From Algoriphagus lutimaris (GTDB lineage Bacteria; Bacteroidota; Bacteroidia; Cytophagales; Cyclobacteriaceae), in assembly GCF_017051705.1 (NCBI RefSeq), contig NZ_JAFIDJ010000001.1, forward strand, positions 1,951,786 through 2,015,785: a stretch of DNA of 64,000 nt. Reading direction: 5' to 3'. The translations under genes were made by a program, and so were the position numbers. The stretch's first letter is position 1; every line of letters begins with the position of its first letter. Positions 53,623 to 63,900 of the stretch are shown here, piece after piece. The notes below the pieces were generated by a model. It worked only from the letters and a program-made list of their open reading frames with translations. It ran no database searches and was not told where the DNA came from.

Positions 53623-56343
53623 ATGAAAAGATTCCTGCTTGGTTTAAATTCTCTTTTACTTTTTCTGCTTTTGATAGGATGTAACTCCAATACTAAAGAA
53701 TCAGAAACTATTACTGGTTTTAACCTTCAGGAATCAGACCTTCCCGATTATGAAAAGAAGATTGATCATCAACGGTTGATATCTGCCTGGGGAGATCGGC
53801 AAGGCGAGTCCATTCGAACCGGAGAACATATTTACAACAACATTTGCTTTAATTGCCATGGAAATCCAGATCAGGAAGGTTCCATGCCGAATGCTTTCAA
53901 ATTTTGGAAAGATGAATTTAAGGTAGGCAAAGATCCTTATTCCATCTACCAAACTCTGACCCGAGGCTATGGATCCATGCCTCCACAAGTCAATTTAACC
54001 CCAGTAGAAAAATATGATCTCATCAATTACTTGAGAGAGACTTTTTTGAAAGAGGAAAACCCAGGACAATTCGTTGAAGTAGATTCCACCTATTTGGCAA
54101 GCCTACCAGTCGGAACCAACATAGGTCCGGAGCCCAAGGAATTCAAGCCATGGGCCGAAATGGATTATGGCAATTTCTTGATCAATACCTATGAATTGGC
54201 CGATTTGGATGCTGCTCCAAGGGAGCGGTCCTCAGGCAAAGCTCCTCTTCCCGATGAAAACCTAGTGAATTCTAATTTTGCCTACAAAGGTATTGCTATT
54301 CGATTGGATCAAGGCGCTGGAGGTGTAGCAGCAGGAAAAGCCTGGATGATGTTTGACCATGACTTGATGCGTGTAGCAGGGGCTTGGACTGGAGAAGGTT
54401 TTATTGATTGGGAGGCAATTTTATTCAACGGTAGACACAATATCTCACCAAGAACTATTGGTGAACTTCATTTTGAAAATCCAGTAGCTCCCGGCTGGGC
54501 AAGCCCTAAAACCGGAAGTTTTGAAGACCCTAGGTTTACAGCTCGAGATCAGCGAAAGTTTGGTCCTTTACCTAGGGAATGGACGCATTATGAAGGACTT
54601 TATCAATTTGAAGACAGGGTAGTGTTGTCCTACACCGTAGGAAACACTAAACTATTGGAAGCTTTTGGCTTGGAAACACTGAATGAGCAGCCTGTATTCA
54701 CCAGAACATTCCACCTCACCCCTTCAGGAGAAACCCTAAAAATGAGAGTAGCCCCGAGCAGTACTGCAGTGGCCTTGACGGGAGAAGGCGCCAGTTTAAC
54801 CAAGGAAGATGGTTTCCATGTCTTGAAAATTGAAAGTGGGAAAACCATCCAATTGAAATTATGGATGGCCAAAGCAGGAACTTCTGGGCTACAGGAATTG
54901 GCCAACTCTTCTCCAAAACCAGAAGACTTAAGTAGCTTTACCAAAGGTGGGCCTGCCAGGTACCCTGAAAAGCTAAGCACTGAAATTTTAAGAGGTGAGC
55001 AAGATGGACCTTTTCAGGTAGACATCATGAACCCACCCTTTGACAGTCCCTGGAAGAATCAATTCAGGTTGAGCGGGCTGGACTTCTTCAAAGATCCTAA
55101 TAAAGGGGTGATTTGTTCCACAGATGGCGATGTCTGGCTGGTAGAAGGCTTTTTGGAAAATCCCGGAAAACTTAGCTGGAAGAGAATCGCTTCTGGACTA
55201 TTCCAACCCCTAGGAATCAAGGTGGTCAACGAGGAAATATTTGTTACTTGTAGAGACCAGCTAGTTCGGCTTCAGGATTTGAATGGAGATCTGGAAACAG
55301 ATTTCTATGAAAGTTTCAACAATGACCATATGGTCACCGATCACTTCCATGAATTTGCCATGGGACTTCAAGTGGATGAGGAAGGTAATTTTTATTATGC
55401 CAAAAGTGGCCGACACGCCCGGGAGGCCCTGACTCCACAACATGGAACTTTGATTAAAGTAAGCAAAGACGGACAAAATACGGATATCATTGCCAGCGGA
55501 TTTCGAGCCGCCAATGGAGTATGTCTCAATCCAGATGGCACTTTTATCGTGACGGATCAGGAAGGTCATTGGAACCCGATGAACCGAATCAATTGGGTCA
55601 AAGAAGGTGGTTTTTATGGAAATATGTTTGGCTACAACCCACCTAAAGACAGTACCGAAAGTGGTATGGAGCTTCCATTAGTTTGGGTGGAAAGGGATGT
55701 TGATCAATCCCCCTCTGAACTTCTCTGGGTAGAAAGTGAAAAATGGGGACCACTCAATGGAAAGCTTTTAAACCTCTCCTATGGGTATGGAAAAGTATTT
55801 GTAATTCCTTATGAAACCATTGGGGAACAAGTACAAGGAGGAATCGTGGAATTACCCATCCCAAGATTCTCTACAGGAGTCATGCGAGGGAGATTCAACC
55901 CTGGTGATGGACAACTATACCTGTGTGGACTTTCTGCCTGGGGATCCACTCAACCCCAATTAGGTGGACTGTACAGAATTCGAAAAGTAGATCAACCTCT
56001 AATTGTTCCTGTTGGAATCAAAGCCACTCAAAATGGCATTGAATTAACGTTTTCAGCCTCCTTAGAGGAGGGAAGTGTTCAGCAGGTCGCAAATTATACT
56101 GTCAAAACCTGGGACTTGTTACGATCCAGAAACTATGGATCCAAGCATTACAATGAGAAGAGCGTAAACGTGGAGAAAGCAGAATTGGCCAAGGACGGAA
56201 AAACGGTTTTATTAAGCATCCCTGAAATCCAACCTACTTGGGTCATGGAAATCCAATACCAACTTCAAGATGAGGATGGAAAAGAAATAGTAGGTTCCAT
56301 ACAGAACACCATTCACCAATTGGGGAATTCTTCAGCTCTGTAA
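53623..56343 (+). CDS. Lipoprotein with cytochrome c domain, DUF6797-like region and beta-propeller
   Basis: 906 residues. Lipobox LIGC (Cys20). A cytochrome-c domain (about 62-150) has CFNCHG (Cys75, Cys78, His79) and a likely axial Met in GSMPP. A middle part (about 185-430) resembles DUF6797, and residues about 470-790 form a beta-propeller like the glucose/sorbosone dehydrogenase or PVC-type propellers (GVICSTDGDVWLV, FRAANGVCLNPDG, FIVTDQEGHWNP). A C-terminal Ig-like domain follows. It probably oxidises a sugar or alcohol outside the cytoplasm and passes electrons to the haem. Substrate and cofactor unproven. Single gene. Confidence 0.85.
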   Translation: MKRFLLGLNSLLLFLLLIGCNSNTKESETITGFNLQESDLPDYEKKIDHQRLISAWGDRQGESIRTGEHIYNNICFNCHGNPDQEGSMPNAFKFWKDEFKVGKDPYSIYQTLTRGYGSMPPQVNLTPVEKYDLINYLRETFLKEENPGQFVEVDSTYLASLPVGTNIGPEPKEFKPWAEMDYGNFLINTYELADLDAAPRERSSGKAPLPDENLVNSNFAYKGIAIRLDQGAGGVAAGKAWMMFDHDLMRVAGAWTGEGFIDWEAILFNGRHNISPRTIGELHFENPVAPGWASPKTGSFEDPRFTARDQRKFGPLPREWTHYEGLYQFEDRVVLSYTVGNTKLLEAFGLETLNEQPVFTRTFHLTPSGETLKMRVAPSSTAVALTGEGASLTKEDGFHVLKIESGKTIQLKLWMAKAGTSGLQELANSSPKPEDLSSFTKGGPARYPEKLSTEILRGEQDGPFQVDIMNPPFDSPWKNQFRLSGLDFFKDPNKGVICSTDGDVWLVEGFLENPGKLSWKRIASGLFQPLGIKVVNEEIFVTCRDQLVRLQDLNGDLETDFYESFNNDHMVTDHFHEFAMGLQVDEEGNFYYAKSGRHAREALTPQHGTLIKVSKDGQNTDIIASGFRAANGVCLNPDGTFIVTDQEGHWNPMNRINWVKEGGFYGNMFGYNPPKDSTESGMELPLVWVERDVDQSPSELLWVESEKWGPLNGKLLNLSYGYGKVFVIPYETIGEQVQGGIVELPIPRFSTGVMRGRFNPGDGQLYLCGLSAWGSTQPQLGGLYRIRKVDQPLIVPVGIKATQNGIELTFSASLEEGSVQQVANYTVKTWDLLRSRNYGSKHYNEKSVNVEKAELAKDGKTVLLSIPEIQPTWVMEIQYQLQDEDGKEIVGSIQNTIHQLGNSSAL

Positions 56344-56368
56344 AATTCTCAAAAAGATGAATTGAAGG

Positions 56369-57937
56369 CTAGCAGCTTTTAAAGAATTGCTTTTGCTCTA
56401 ATCTGCTTTCGATTTCTTTGGCCGTTTTGGTAATAGAAAGGCCTCCCAAATTGGTACATCTCAAGGTATTTGGGATGCTTTTGCCTACCGCATACATGGT
56501 TTCGATCACTTCGTCCAAAGGAATTAGATGATCGTAGCTGGCCAAAGCCATATTGGCGCAGGACAAGGCATTAGAAGCCGCCATCACATTTTTATTGAGA
56601 CAAGGGGCTTCTACTCGGTTTCCAATCGGATCACAGATCATTCCCAAAGAACTTTGCAAGGCCATGGAGGCAGCAGCAATACTTTGTTTCAAACTGGCCC
56701 CAGCCAAACTCACGATGGCAGCAGCAGCCATGGTAGAACCTGAACCGCATTCTGCCTGACATCCTCCTACTTCAGCAGCAAAGGTGGAATGCGCAGCGAT
56801 AAATACTCCAATTAATCCGGCGACTAACAAGGCTTTATTGGTTTCTTCTTCTGAAAGACCCAAGGAATCCGAAACTCCTAATACTGCACCTGGCATGGCT
56901 CCACAGGATCCTGCTGTAGGTGCTGCAACGATGACGCCCATGGAACTCTTTACTTCCATAATGGCAGAAACGTACATGATAATCCGATTGAGCACATCTG
57001 CGTCGATCAGTTTTTTCCCTTCCATCATGGATTTGAAATTAACCGATTGAGGTCCTAAAATCCGATCTTCAAACTCCGTCCCTTTCAGTCCGGTTTCAAC
57101 TGCATTTTTTAGAATAATCCGAATAGAATTTGCTTTGGATAGCACCTCCTCCTCAGAGATATTGCCCCGCATGCTTTCGTATTTAAGTGCCAATTCCCAC
57201 AAACTTAAATTCTTGTCTTCATTGTAGGCCAACATTTCATCACAGGTGATGAAGGGTACTTTAGGGTTTTTGCTTGCCAGAATAGGCAGTACCGGTTTGA
57301 GCTGTTTGATTTGGGAGACACCATCCAGCTCTTTTAACTCTTCCAGAAGGGGAGTTTCTAAAAATGACAATCCGGTCAACATTACAAACTTCCCTTGTCC
57401 AGCAATGACATCAAAATCCTCCAACACCCCAGTTTGCTCCAAATAATGATTCACGATTGCTAAATCATTTGCGTAAATCAAGGTAACGTATTTATCTCCT
57501 GCCAAAGAGATCGAAACTCCATCAATTTCTATTACCTCAATCATTCCTCCTCCTGTAGAATTGGCAATGACCTGGTGTTTTTCCCAAGGGTTACTTAAGG
57601 TGATTTGATAGGTATTTGGATGTTTGGACTCCAGTTCTTTGATCGTAATTTTAAATTGAATCCCTGCAGCTCCTAAATGAATTTCTGAATGGACTAACCG
57701 TTCATCGTCTGCTTCCCAACCTAAAAAGCCACCAAACAAGCCCATATCCGAACCTTGGTCCTTATGGGTAGTAGCCAATGAGCCATTGGGGTCAAAATCA
57801 ATTTCAATGGTTGAAATACGGCCATCCATTAAGTCATGGCAAATCCTGCCAATTCGTAAAGCAGCTGCACAATGGGAACTAGATGGTCCTCTCATCACGG
57901 GACCAAGGACGTCGTTGAAAATGCTTGGGTAACTCAT
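56369..57937 (-). CDS. sdaA: L-serine dehydratase, fused alpha/beta form
   Basis: 522 residues joining the beta (about 1-200) and alpha (about 225-520) parts. It converts L-serine to pyruvate and ammonia using a [4Fe-4S] cluster. MRGPSSSHCAAALRIG (15-30) is the beta-part signature; PTAGSCGAMPGA, GGCQAECGSGS and CDPIGNRVEAPCLNKN give the cluster Cys. The last residue is Cys522, matching the C-terminal Cys that acts as a removable fourth ligand in the type 2 enzyme of Legionella. It lies apart from other serine genes; it shares a start-region motif with the Crp/Fnr gene. Confidence 0.93.
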   Translation of the reverse strand: MSYPSIFNDVLGPVMRGPSSSHCAAALRIGRICHDLMDGRISTIEIDFDPNGSLATTHKDQGSDMGLFGGFLGWEADDERLVHSEIHLGAAGIQFKITIKELESKHPNTYQITLSNPWEKHQVIANSTGGGMIEVIEIDGVSISLAGDKYVTLIYANDLAIVNHYLEQTGVLEDFDVIAGQGKFVMLTGLSFLETPLLEELKELDGVSQIKQLKPVLPILASKNPKVPFITCDEMLAYNEDKNLSLWELALKYESMRGNISEEEVLSKANSIRIILKNAVETGLKGTEFEDRILGPQSVNFKSMMEGKKLIDADVLNRIIMYVSAIMEVKSSMGVIVAAPTAGSCGAMPGAVLGVSDSLGLSEEETNKALLVAGLIGVFIAAHSTFAAEVGGCQAECGSGSTMAAAAIVSLAGASLKQSIAAASMALQSSLGMICDPIGNRVEAPCLNKNVMAASNALSCANMALASYDHLIPLDEVIETMYAVGKSIPNTLRCTNLGGLSITKTAKEIESRLEQKQFFKSC

Positions 57938-58006
57938 AAGGTCAATAATTAGCTAGTTCAATATATTGATTTTTAACTGATTAAGACAATAATCCAGAGA
58001 CAGAAA

Positions 58007-58037
58007 TGATCCCCTGAAAAAAAATAGATCCCCTCAG
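58007..58037. repeat. Two GATCCCCT repeats, 19-base period
   Basis: GATCCCCT occurs at 58008-58015 and 58027-58034 with an A-run between, in the region between sdaA and the DUF4174 gene. Possible operator; could also be chance. Confidence 0.45.
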
Positions 58038-58076
58038 TTTTTTATAACCAATTGGGTTGAATTGAGTTAGGTGAGT

Positions 58077-58526
58077 ATGATCAACTTGAGATTATTCTTC
58101 ATCATATTTTTATTTATGGTCATTTCCCCAAGCAATGCACAGCGTCTTTCCTCTCATCAATGGAAAGATCGGCTGGTAATTATTCAGTCCGAAAATGCTA
58201 CCAATCCCTTATTCAAGAAACAAATAGAGGAGCTTGAAAAAGATCCTGAGGGATTGGAGGAACGGAAAATTGTAGTATACCTATCCGTTGCCGGGAATTA
58301 CAAAATGGGACTAGAGGAAAGAGAGGATTGGAAAAAGGCTGGAAAAGACTTGGAAAAATTCAAAAACCCAACTTCCGAATTCGAGGTGATTCTGATGGGA
58401 TTGGATGGAGGGGTTAAACTCCGAAAAAATGAGCTACTTACTCGCGAAAGTCTATTTAGAACGATCGATCAAATGCCTATGCGGATGTCTGAAATCCGAA
58501 GAAAGAAGAAAGACAATCAGCTTTGA
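58077..58526 (+). CDS. DUF4174 protein, exported
   Basis: 149 residues from the ATG at 58077; a GTG two codons earlier is in frame and cannot be excluded. A signal peptide ends near SNAQ. The body has the DUF4174 pattern: HQWKDRLVIIQSENATNP at the start, an alternating strand-helix core and FEVILMGLDGGVKLR near the end. The fold is thioredoxin-like, without the CxxC. Function unknown; related genes are common in marine bacteria. Basic C-terminal tail RRKKKDN. Confidence 0.82.
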   Translation: MINLRLFFIIFLFMVISPSNAQRLSSHQWKDRLVIIQSENATNPLFKKQIEELEKDPEGLEERKIVVYLSVAGNYKMGLEEREDWKKAGKDLEKFKNPTSEFEVILMGLDGGVKLRKNELLTRESLFRTIDQMPMRMSEIRRKKKDNQL

Positions 58527-58536
58527 GAAAAGTGAA

Positions 58537-59562
58537 TTAAGAATCTCCCTCCTGTCCTTTTCCAAATGCAATTTTAGGATTTTCAATCAACAGCAAATCC
58601 CAATCTGACTGCTTAAATCCTTTTTCATTTAGTGCAGGCATGAGCTTTTCAAAAATATTGGTAAAGGGCTGAAAGTCTCCTCCATCTGGTTTGGCTGGAT
58701 CATACCATCCTGCATCATGGGAGATCAAGATATGTTCTAAAATACCATTTGATTTCGCAAAGGTCAGGCGATCCACGTACTCGTCCACCCCCCAGCCTAT
58801 TCCATCCAAACTGATCCATACCCCCAAATTGGCTGCTTCCAGGTAATTCTGAAAATCCTGTTCCGCCTGAGCATGCACCCAAATAAATCCAGAAGGATCA
58901 ATGCCCATATTTTGTAAAATTTCAACTTCTTGCTTCGCTGTATTCCAGGTTCCCGTGTGGGAAGCTATCTGTAGGCCAGTTTGCACATGCGTTATGCCTG
59001 CCGCTCTTACCAACTTGGCATCTACCTCTCTTAACGGTTCCTCTTCATTGACAGAAATCTTGATAAATCCCGGTTTGATTCCAGTAGAATCAATACCAGA
59101 ATTAAATTCTGAGATCCAGCGATCAGCAAGCTGAGAGGCATTTTCCTGAAAGATAAAATCTGATAAGTATTTCCCGCCTACAGCCCCGTAAAAGCCTGTA
59201 TTGGTCACAATCCGGATTCCGGATTTTTCGCTAAGTTCTTTCAACAACAAGGGGTCTTTTGCCAGGTAAGAAGGCGTACAGTCAAAAATCGTTTTGACTC
59301 CAAATTGCTTTACTTCCAATAAATAGGGAAGCACTTTATTGATCACCTCTTCCCGATCATAGCGATTTGGAGAAACCGAATCTGCCCCAATAAAATCCAC
59401 CAGCATATGTTCATGGATCAACGTCAAACCCAATGAGTCGATTAGAATTTGCCCAGTTACCGTATTGATTTTAGGGGAACTAGTCGGGGTACTTTTCTCT
59501 TTTTCCTTACATGAGGAAATTGTTAAAAGAAAGACACAAAAAGCAAAGAATAAATTTCTCAT
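58537..59562 (-). CDS. Phosphotriesterase-family lipoprotein
   Basis: 341 residues. Lipobox SSC (Cys18) with a Lys/Ser-rich linker. The amidohydrolase barrel begins LIHEHMLVDF (His50, His52 as metal ligands); the bridging Lys is expected in GFIKISVNEEEP; later ligands are in WVHAQAE, ILISHDAGW. These are the residues of the phosphotriesterase/lactonase group (PLL). Most such proteins prove to be lactonases or phosphotriesterase-like esterases; substrate here unknown. Its end is 10 bases from the DUF4174 stop, converging. Confidence 0.88.
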   Translation of the reverse strand: MRNLFFAFCVFLLTISSCKEKEKSTPTSSPKINTVTGQILIDSLGLTLIHEHMLVDFIGADSVSPNRYDREEVINKVLPYLLEVKQFGVKTIFDCTPSYLAKDPLLLKELSEKSGIRIVTNTGFYGAVGGKYLSDFIFQENASQLADRWISEFNSGIDSTGIKPGFIKISVNEEEPLREVDAKLVRAAGITHVQTGLQIASHTGTWNTAKQEVEILQNMGIDPSGFIWVHAQAEQDFQNYLEAANLGVWISLDGIGWGVDEYVDRLTFAKSNGILEHILISHDAGWYDPAKPDGGDFQPFTNIFEKLMPALNEKGFKQSDWDLLLIENPKIAFGKGQEGDS

Positions 59563-59901
59563 AGCTCAATCAAGTTACTGTTCCGGAATGGTACTACTGA
59601 ACCTCATTCATTGGATTTCAACTCCGAATAAAAACCTTAGATTTTAAAACTTCCTAAAATACTTTGAAATTACTAATCTCGAAAAGCAAAAAAAACAGTT
59701 GAGATTTATGAAAACTTGAAGTTTTCCTAAATACTTTTTTCTCTGAGGTCAATACCTGCCATTGCTTCATAGTCAATTAAAAAGGGTCAACAGAAAATCC
59801 TTTAATTCAAATTACAAATTATTGGGTAGTTTAGGGTATAAAAGCCAGACACTTAATGAATAGGCTCTATCATTGTCCTTGATAATGACAAAAAATAACC
59901 C
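59563..59901. other. Gene-free stretch before the DUF6090 gene
   Basis: A 339-base gap with no coding pattern or RNA gene seen. It contains CGAAAAGCAAAAAA (59680-59693), which recurs on the other side of the DUF6090 gene at 60796-60809. Confidence 0.5.
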
Positions 59902-60669
59902 ATGATTAATTTCTTTAGAAAAATTCGCCAAAATCTACTTTTAGAAGGCAAAACTAGAAAGTATATAAAATATGCTTTTGGAGAGATTGTGCTTGTGATG
60001 GTTGGGATTCTTTTAGCCCTTCAGGTGACTAATTGGAACAATCAGAGGTTAGATAGATTAAGGGAACAAGCGATCTTAAAAAATCTACAGATTGATTTCC
60101 AAAACAATATCGCAAACCTTGAAACGGCCTCCGCTAGTTTTGAAGTGGCGTATCAAGCATCGGTTGATTTACTCGAAATCATCAAAGGGGATCAGCAAAT
60201 CAATCCCGAAGAAGTGGACCATTTGGTTGATATTATAGTGAATAAAACCATGTCTTATGATCTGATTACCGGGTCGATCAATGAAATTTTTAATACAGGT
60301 TCTCTGAATTTAATTCAGGATTCAGCACTAAAAAAACAGATCTCCAATTGGTCTTTTTATTATTCCGACACAGAGGATGATATCGTGATTTATCGGGACT
60401 ATTTATTCAGCTTTCTAGTTCCTTCACTCACCGACAAAGTTCGAATGAGAAATATGTCCGTACCGGATTTTTTTGAAAAAGATCTTGACTTACCCCCAAT
60501 TTCCAAGTCTGAGTTCCAGGTGAATTATGAACAAACAATCCGGACCTTTGAATTTGAAAACGAGGTTTACAATAATGCTTTGAATTACATGTATGTCTTG
60601 AACTCTTACAAGGTTTTTCAAAACTACCTGACTGAAACGCTAGCGCTAATTGACAAAAATATTCATTGA
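59902..60669 (+). CDS. DUF6090 membrane protein
   Basis: 255 residues. The N-terminus has a short basic stretch, the helix KYAFGEIVLVMVGILLALQV (24-43) and NWNN directly behind it, the hallmark of DUF6090 proteins of Bacteroidota. The rest is a helical soluble domain, probably outside the inner membrane (LREQAILKNLQIDFQNNI and later helices). Genes of this family usually occur singly or in tandem copies and have no known role. Flanked on both sides by gaps with a shared 14-base sequence. Confidence 0.82.
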   Translation: MINFFRKIRQNLLLEGKTRKYIKYAFGEIVLVMVGILLALQVTNWNNQRLDRLREQAILKNLQIDFQNNIANLETASASFEVAYQASVDLLEIIKGDQQINPEEVDHLVDIIVNKTMSYDLITGSINEIFNTGSLNLIQDSALKKQISNWSFYYSDTEDDIVIYRDYLFSFLVPSLTDKVRMRNMSVPDFFEKDLDLPPISKSEFQVNYEQTIRTFEFENEVYNNALNYMYVLNSYKVFQNYLTETLALIDKNIH

Positions 60670-60903
60670 GCCAATAGCCCTGCTTTCAGCCATTCAGGAC
60701 CTAAAATCCTGAACCTGCCCCGACGGATTTTCAACCTGGTTCAAGCGCGAGAATAAGACTATTACCCATACGATTACCTTTCGAGATTGAAATCACGAAA
60801 AGCAAAAAAGCCAAAGACAGAACTGCCTTAGTCCATTGGTGGAATTCAGATAAATCCTAAGGTAATATTCCTTATTTTAAAGTTCCCAAACAACACACAG
60901 ACC

Positions 60904-63900
60904 ATGAGCAAAGCATTACTCAGTTTTTTATCACTCCTTTTAATCTCTACCATTACCCTGGCCCAATCCTCGCTTGATGAGCAATTAAACAATCATCAGT
61001 TTCGGTTTATTGGGCCTGAAGGCAATCGTGCGATTGCGGTTATAGGCGAACCAGGTAATCCACAAGTTGCCTATATTGGCGCTGCTTCTGGGGGACTTTG
61101 GAAAACGGAAGACATGGGCATCAACTGGCGCCCCATTTTCGATGATCAGGACATATCCTCCGTAGCTGCGGTGGAACTGGCCCCTTCAGCCCCCAATCAG
61201 GTGTGGGTAGGAACCGGAGAAACATTTATCATTAGACCAGCCCATGCCATGGGAAATGGGATTTACTTCTCTCCTGATGCAGGCAAAACCTGGGAACACA
61301 AAGGTTTAGAAAAAACAGGTCGTATCGGCAGGGTTTTAGTTCATCCGACTAATCCTGAAATAGTTTATGCAGCCTCCTTGGGACACACCTATGGGCCCCA
61401 AAAAGAAAGGGGAATCTATAGAACCAAAGATGGTGGGGATACCTGGGAACATGTCCTATTCATTGATGAAGGAACCGGGGCTTCAGATTTAGCAATAGAC
61501 CCCGAAAACCCTGATATTCTTTATGCTGCCATGTGGTCCATCCACATCAATACTTGGGGGCTCAACTCAGGTGGAGCAGGTAGTGGCATTTATAAATCCA
61601 CTGACGGTGGGGATACCTGGGAACCCATGAGCAAGAATGGCTTGACCTTCGGAGCAGAGAGACCCGTAGGCAAGACTTCCGTAGCCGTTTCACACAGCGA
61701 CCCCAATGTGGTCTATGCACTTTTTGAGGCGGAAAGCCCTGAAGTATGGCGCTCTGAAGATAAGGGCATGAGCTGGGAATTGATGAGCCAGGAGCATGAC
61801 TGGAACGAGCGTGCACCCTACTATACGCGACTCCGTGTTAACACAGGAGATCCCAATGAAATTTATTCCATGTCGGTACGTTTTGTCCATTCCTTAGATG
61901 GAGGCAAAACCAGAAATCCTAGACCGCCCCGTGGCGGAGGTGACAACCATGACATTTGGATTGACCCCACCGATCCAGACCGGATTATGGTAGCCCATGA
62001 TGGAGGGGTAAGTATCAGTTTCAACCATGGAGCTTCTTTTCAACGGGTGGTGTTGCCGATTGCACAGATGTACCATGTGGCAGTAGATGACCAGATTCCC
62101 TATAATGTTTTTGGAAATAGACAAGATGGTTGGTCTTATATGGGTCCCAGCAATTCATTGGCAGGATACATTCCTCTGGGACTTTGGAAAGGCGTGGGGG
62201 GTTGTGAAAGTGGCTTCGCTAAACCAGACCCGGTGGACAACCATATCATTTGGTCTGGCTGCTACGATGGCGGATTGGAAAGACATGACTTGAGAACTGG
62301 CTATTCCAGAGAGGTGCGCGTATGGCCAGAAGCAGGCTATGGTTGGGCTCCGGCAGATATGAAATACCGCTGGCATTGGAATTTTCCACTGGCTCATTCT
62401 CCTCATACCAAGGGAAGAGTCTATGTGGGAAGCCAGTTTGTGCATAAGACAGATGATGAAGGTCAAAGTTGGCAAATCATATCCCCTGATCTGACTTTGA
62501 ACCTGAAAGACCATCAGCAAAACTCGGGAGGAGTAGCGACTGATAACCTCATGACTTTTGATGGAGCCACTCTTTTTGCCATTGAAGAATCGAAGTTGGA
62601 GGCGGATGTGATTTGGGTCGGGACCAACGATGGGCAAGTTCAATTGACCAAGGATGGCGGAAAAAATTGGACCAATCTGACCGCAAATATTCCTGATCTT
62701 CCAGAATGGGGAACCATCGCTAACATTGAGCCTTCTCGCTATGACAAAGCCACGGCCTATATCACGGTGGACCTACATCAAATGGGCGATTTTGATCCTT
62801 ATATTTTCAAAACCACTGATTATGGACAAAGTTGGACCAAGATTTCCGAGGGTATTCCAAGCTCGGAATCAAGCTTTGTACATGTGGTCAAAGAAGATCC
62901 AAAAAGACCAGGCTTACTCTATGCAGGTATAGACAAAGGTATTTATGTCAGCTACGATGATGGACAAAGCTGGAGTCGCCTAAAACTCAACCTTCCCCCT
63001 GCTCCTGTTTATTGGTTGGAGATACAGGAACGTTTTGATGACCTGGTAGTCGGAACCTATGGTCGTGGGTATTACATTTTAGATGATCTTGCCGCAGTCA
63101 GAAATCTGGATAAAACACAAGATATCGCATTCTATGAAGTTCGGGATGCGTATCGCTTTAACGAGCGAGAAAACATCAAAACGGATGGGGTCAGCTTCAA
63201 TTCAGGGCGTAATCCAAGTTATGGGGCTAGTCTGAATTATCATTTACCTGAAACTTTTACAGGGGATGCTAAAATTGAGATTAAAAATGCCAATGGGGAA
63301 TTGGTACGTAGCTTGCCTGCTCGAACCAATGCTGGTGCCAATCGTGTACAATGGGATTTACGATATGAGCCCACCTATACTCCAAAACTTCGAGTGGCTC
63401 CTCCAGGAAGGCCTTGGGTTCAACTCAATGGGGAAGGTTGGAGACCATTGGTGCAATGGGATTTAGACCTCATGGCAGGACAGTATGGCCCAAGGGTCGT
63501 GCCTGGTGAATATACCGCCAATTTGATTTTGACAGACTCAACGGGTACAGAAGTGGCGAACACATCCACCACATTTATGGTCTTGAAAGATCCTTATGCT
63601 GAAGGCAGTATAGAAGATTTGCAAGCCCAAGTTGCTTTCTCTTTACAATTACGTGATGCCATGAATTTGGCCGTTAGTAATATCAATGCAGTTGAACAAT
63701 TAAGAAAAGAATTGGACATCATTCTCGCTGAAGAGTCAGATCGGAAAACGCAGCAGGAGGCCTTACGATTAAAAGCAGCAGCAGAAGAAGTGGCCTCCAA
63801 ACTCTACGACATCCACCTGACCGGAGCACGTGAAGATGCCTTTCGCTCCCCTATCAAGCTTTATGGTCGATTGAGTGCGTTGGCTAGTGATATCAATGCG

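Noticed and set aside
62155-62643. 162-codon minus-strand frame inside the BNR-propeller gene
   Set aside because: Antisense to a frame with regular Asp-box repeats.
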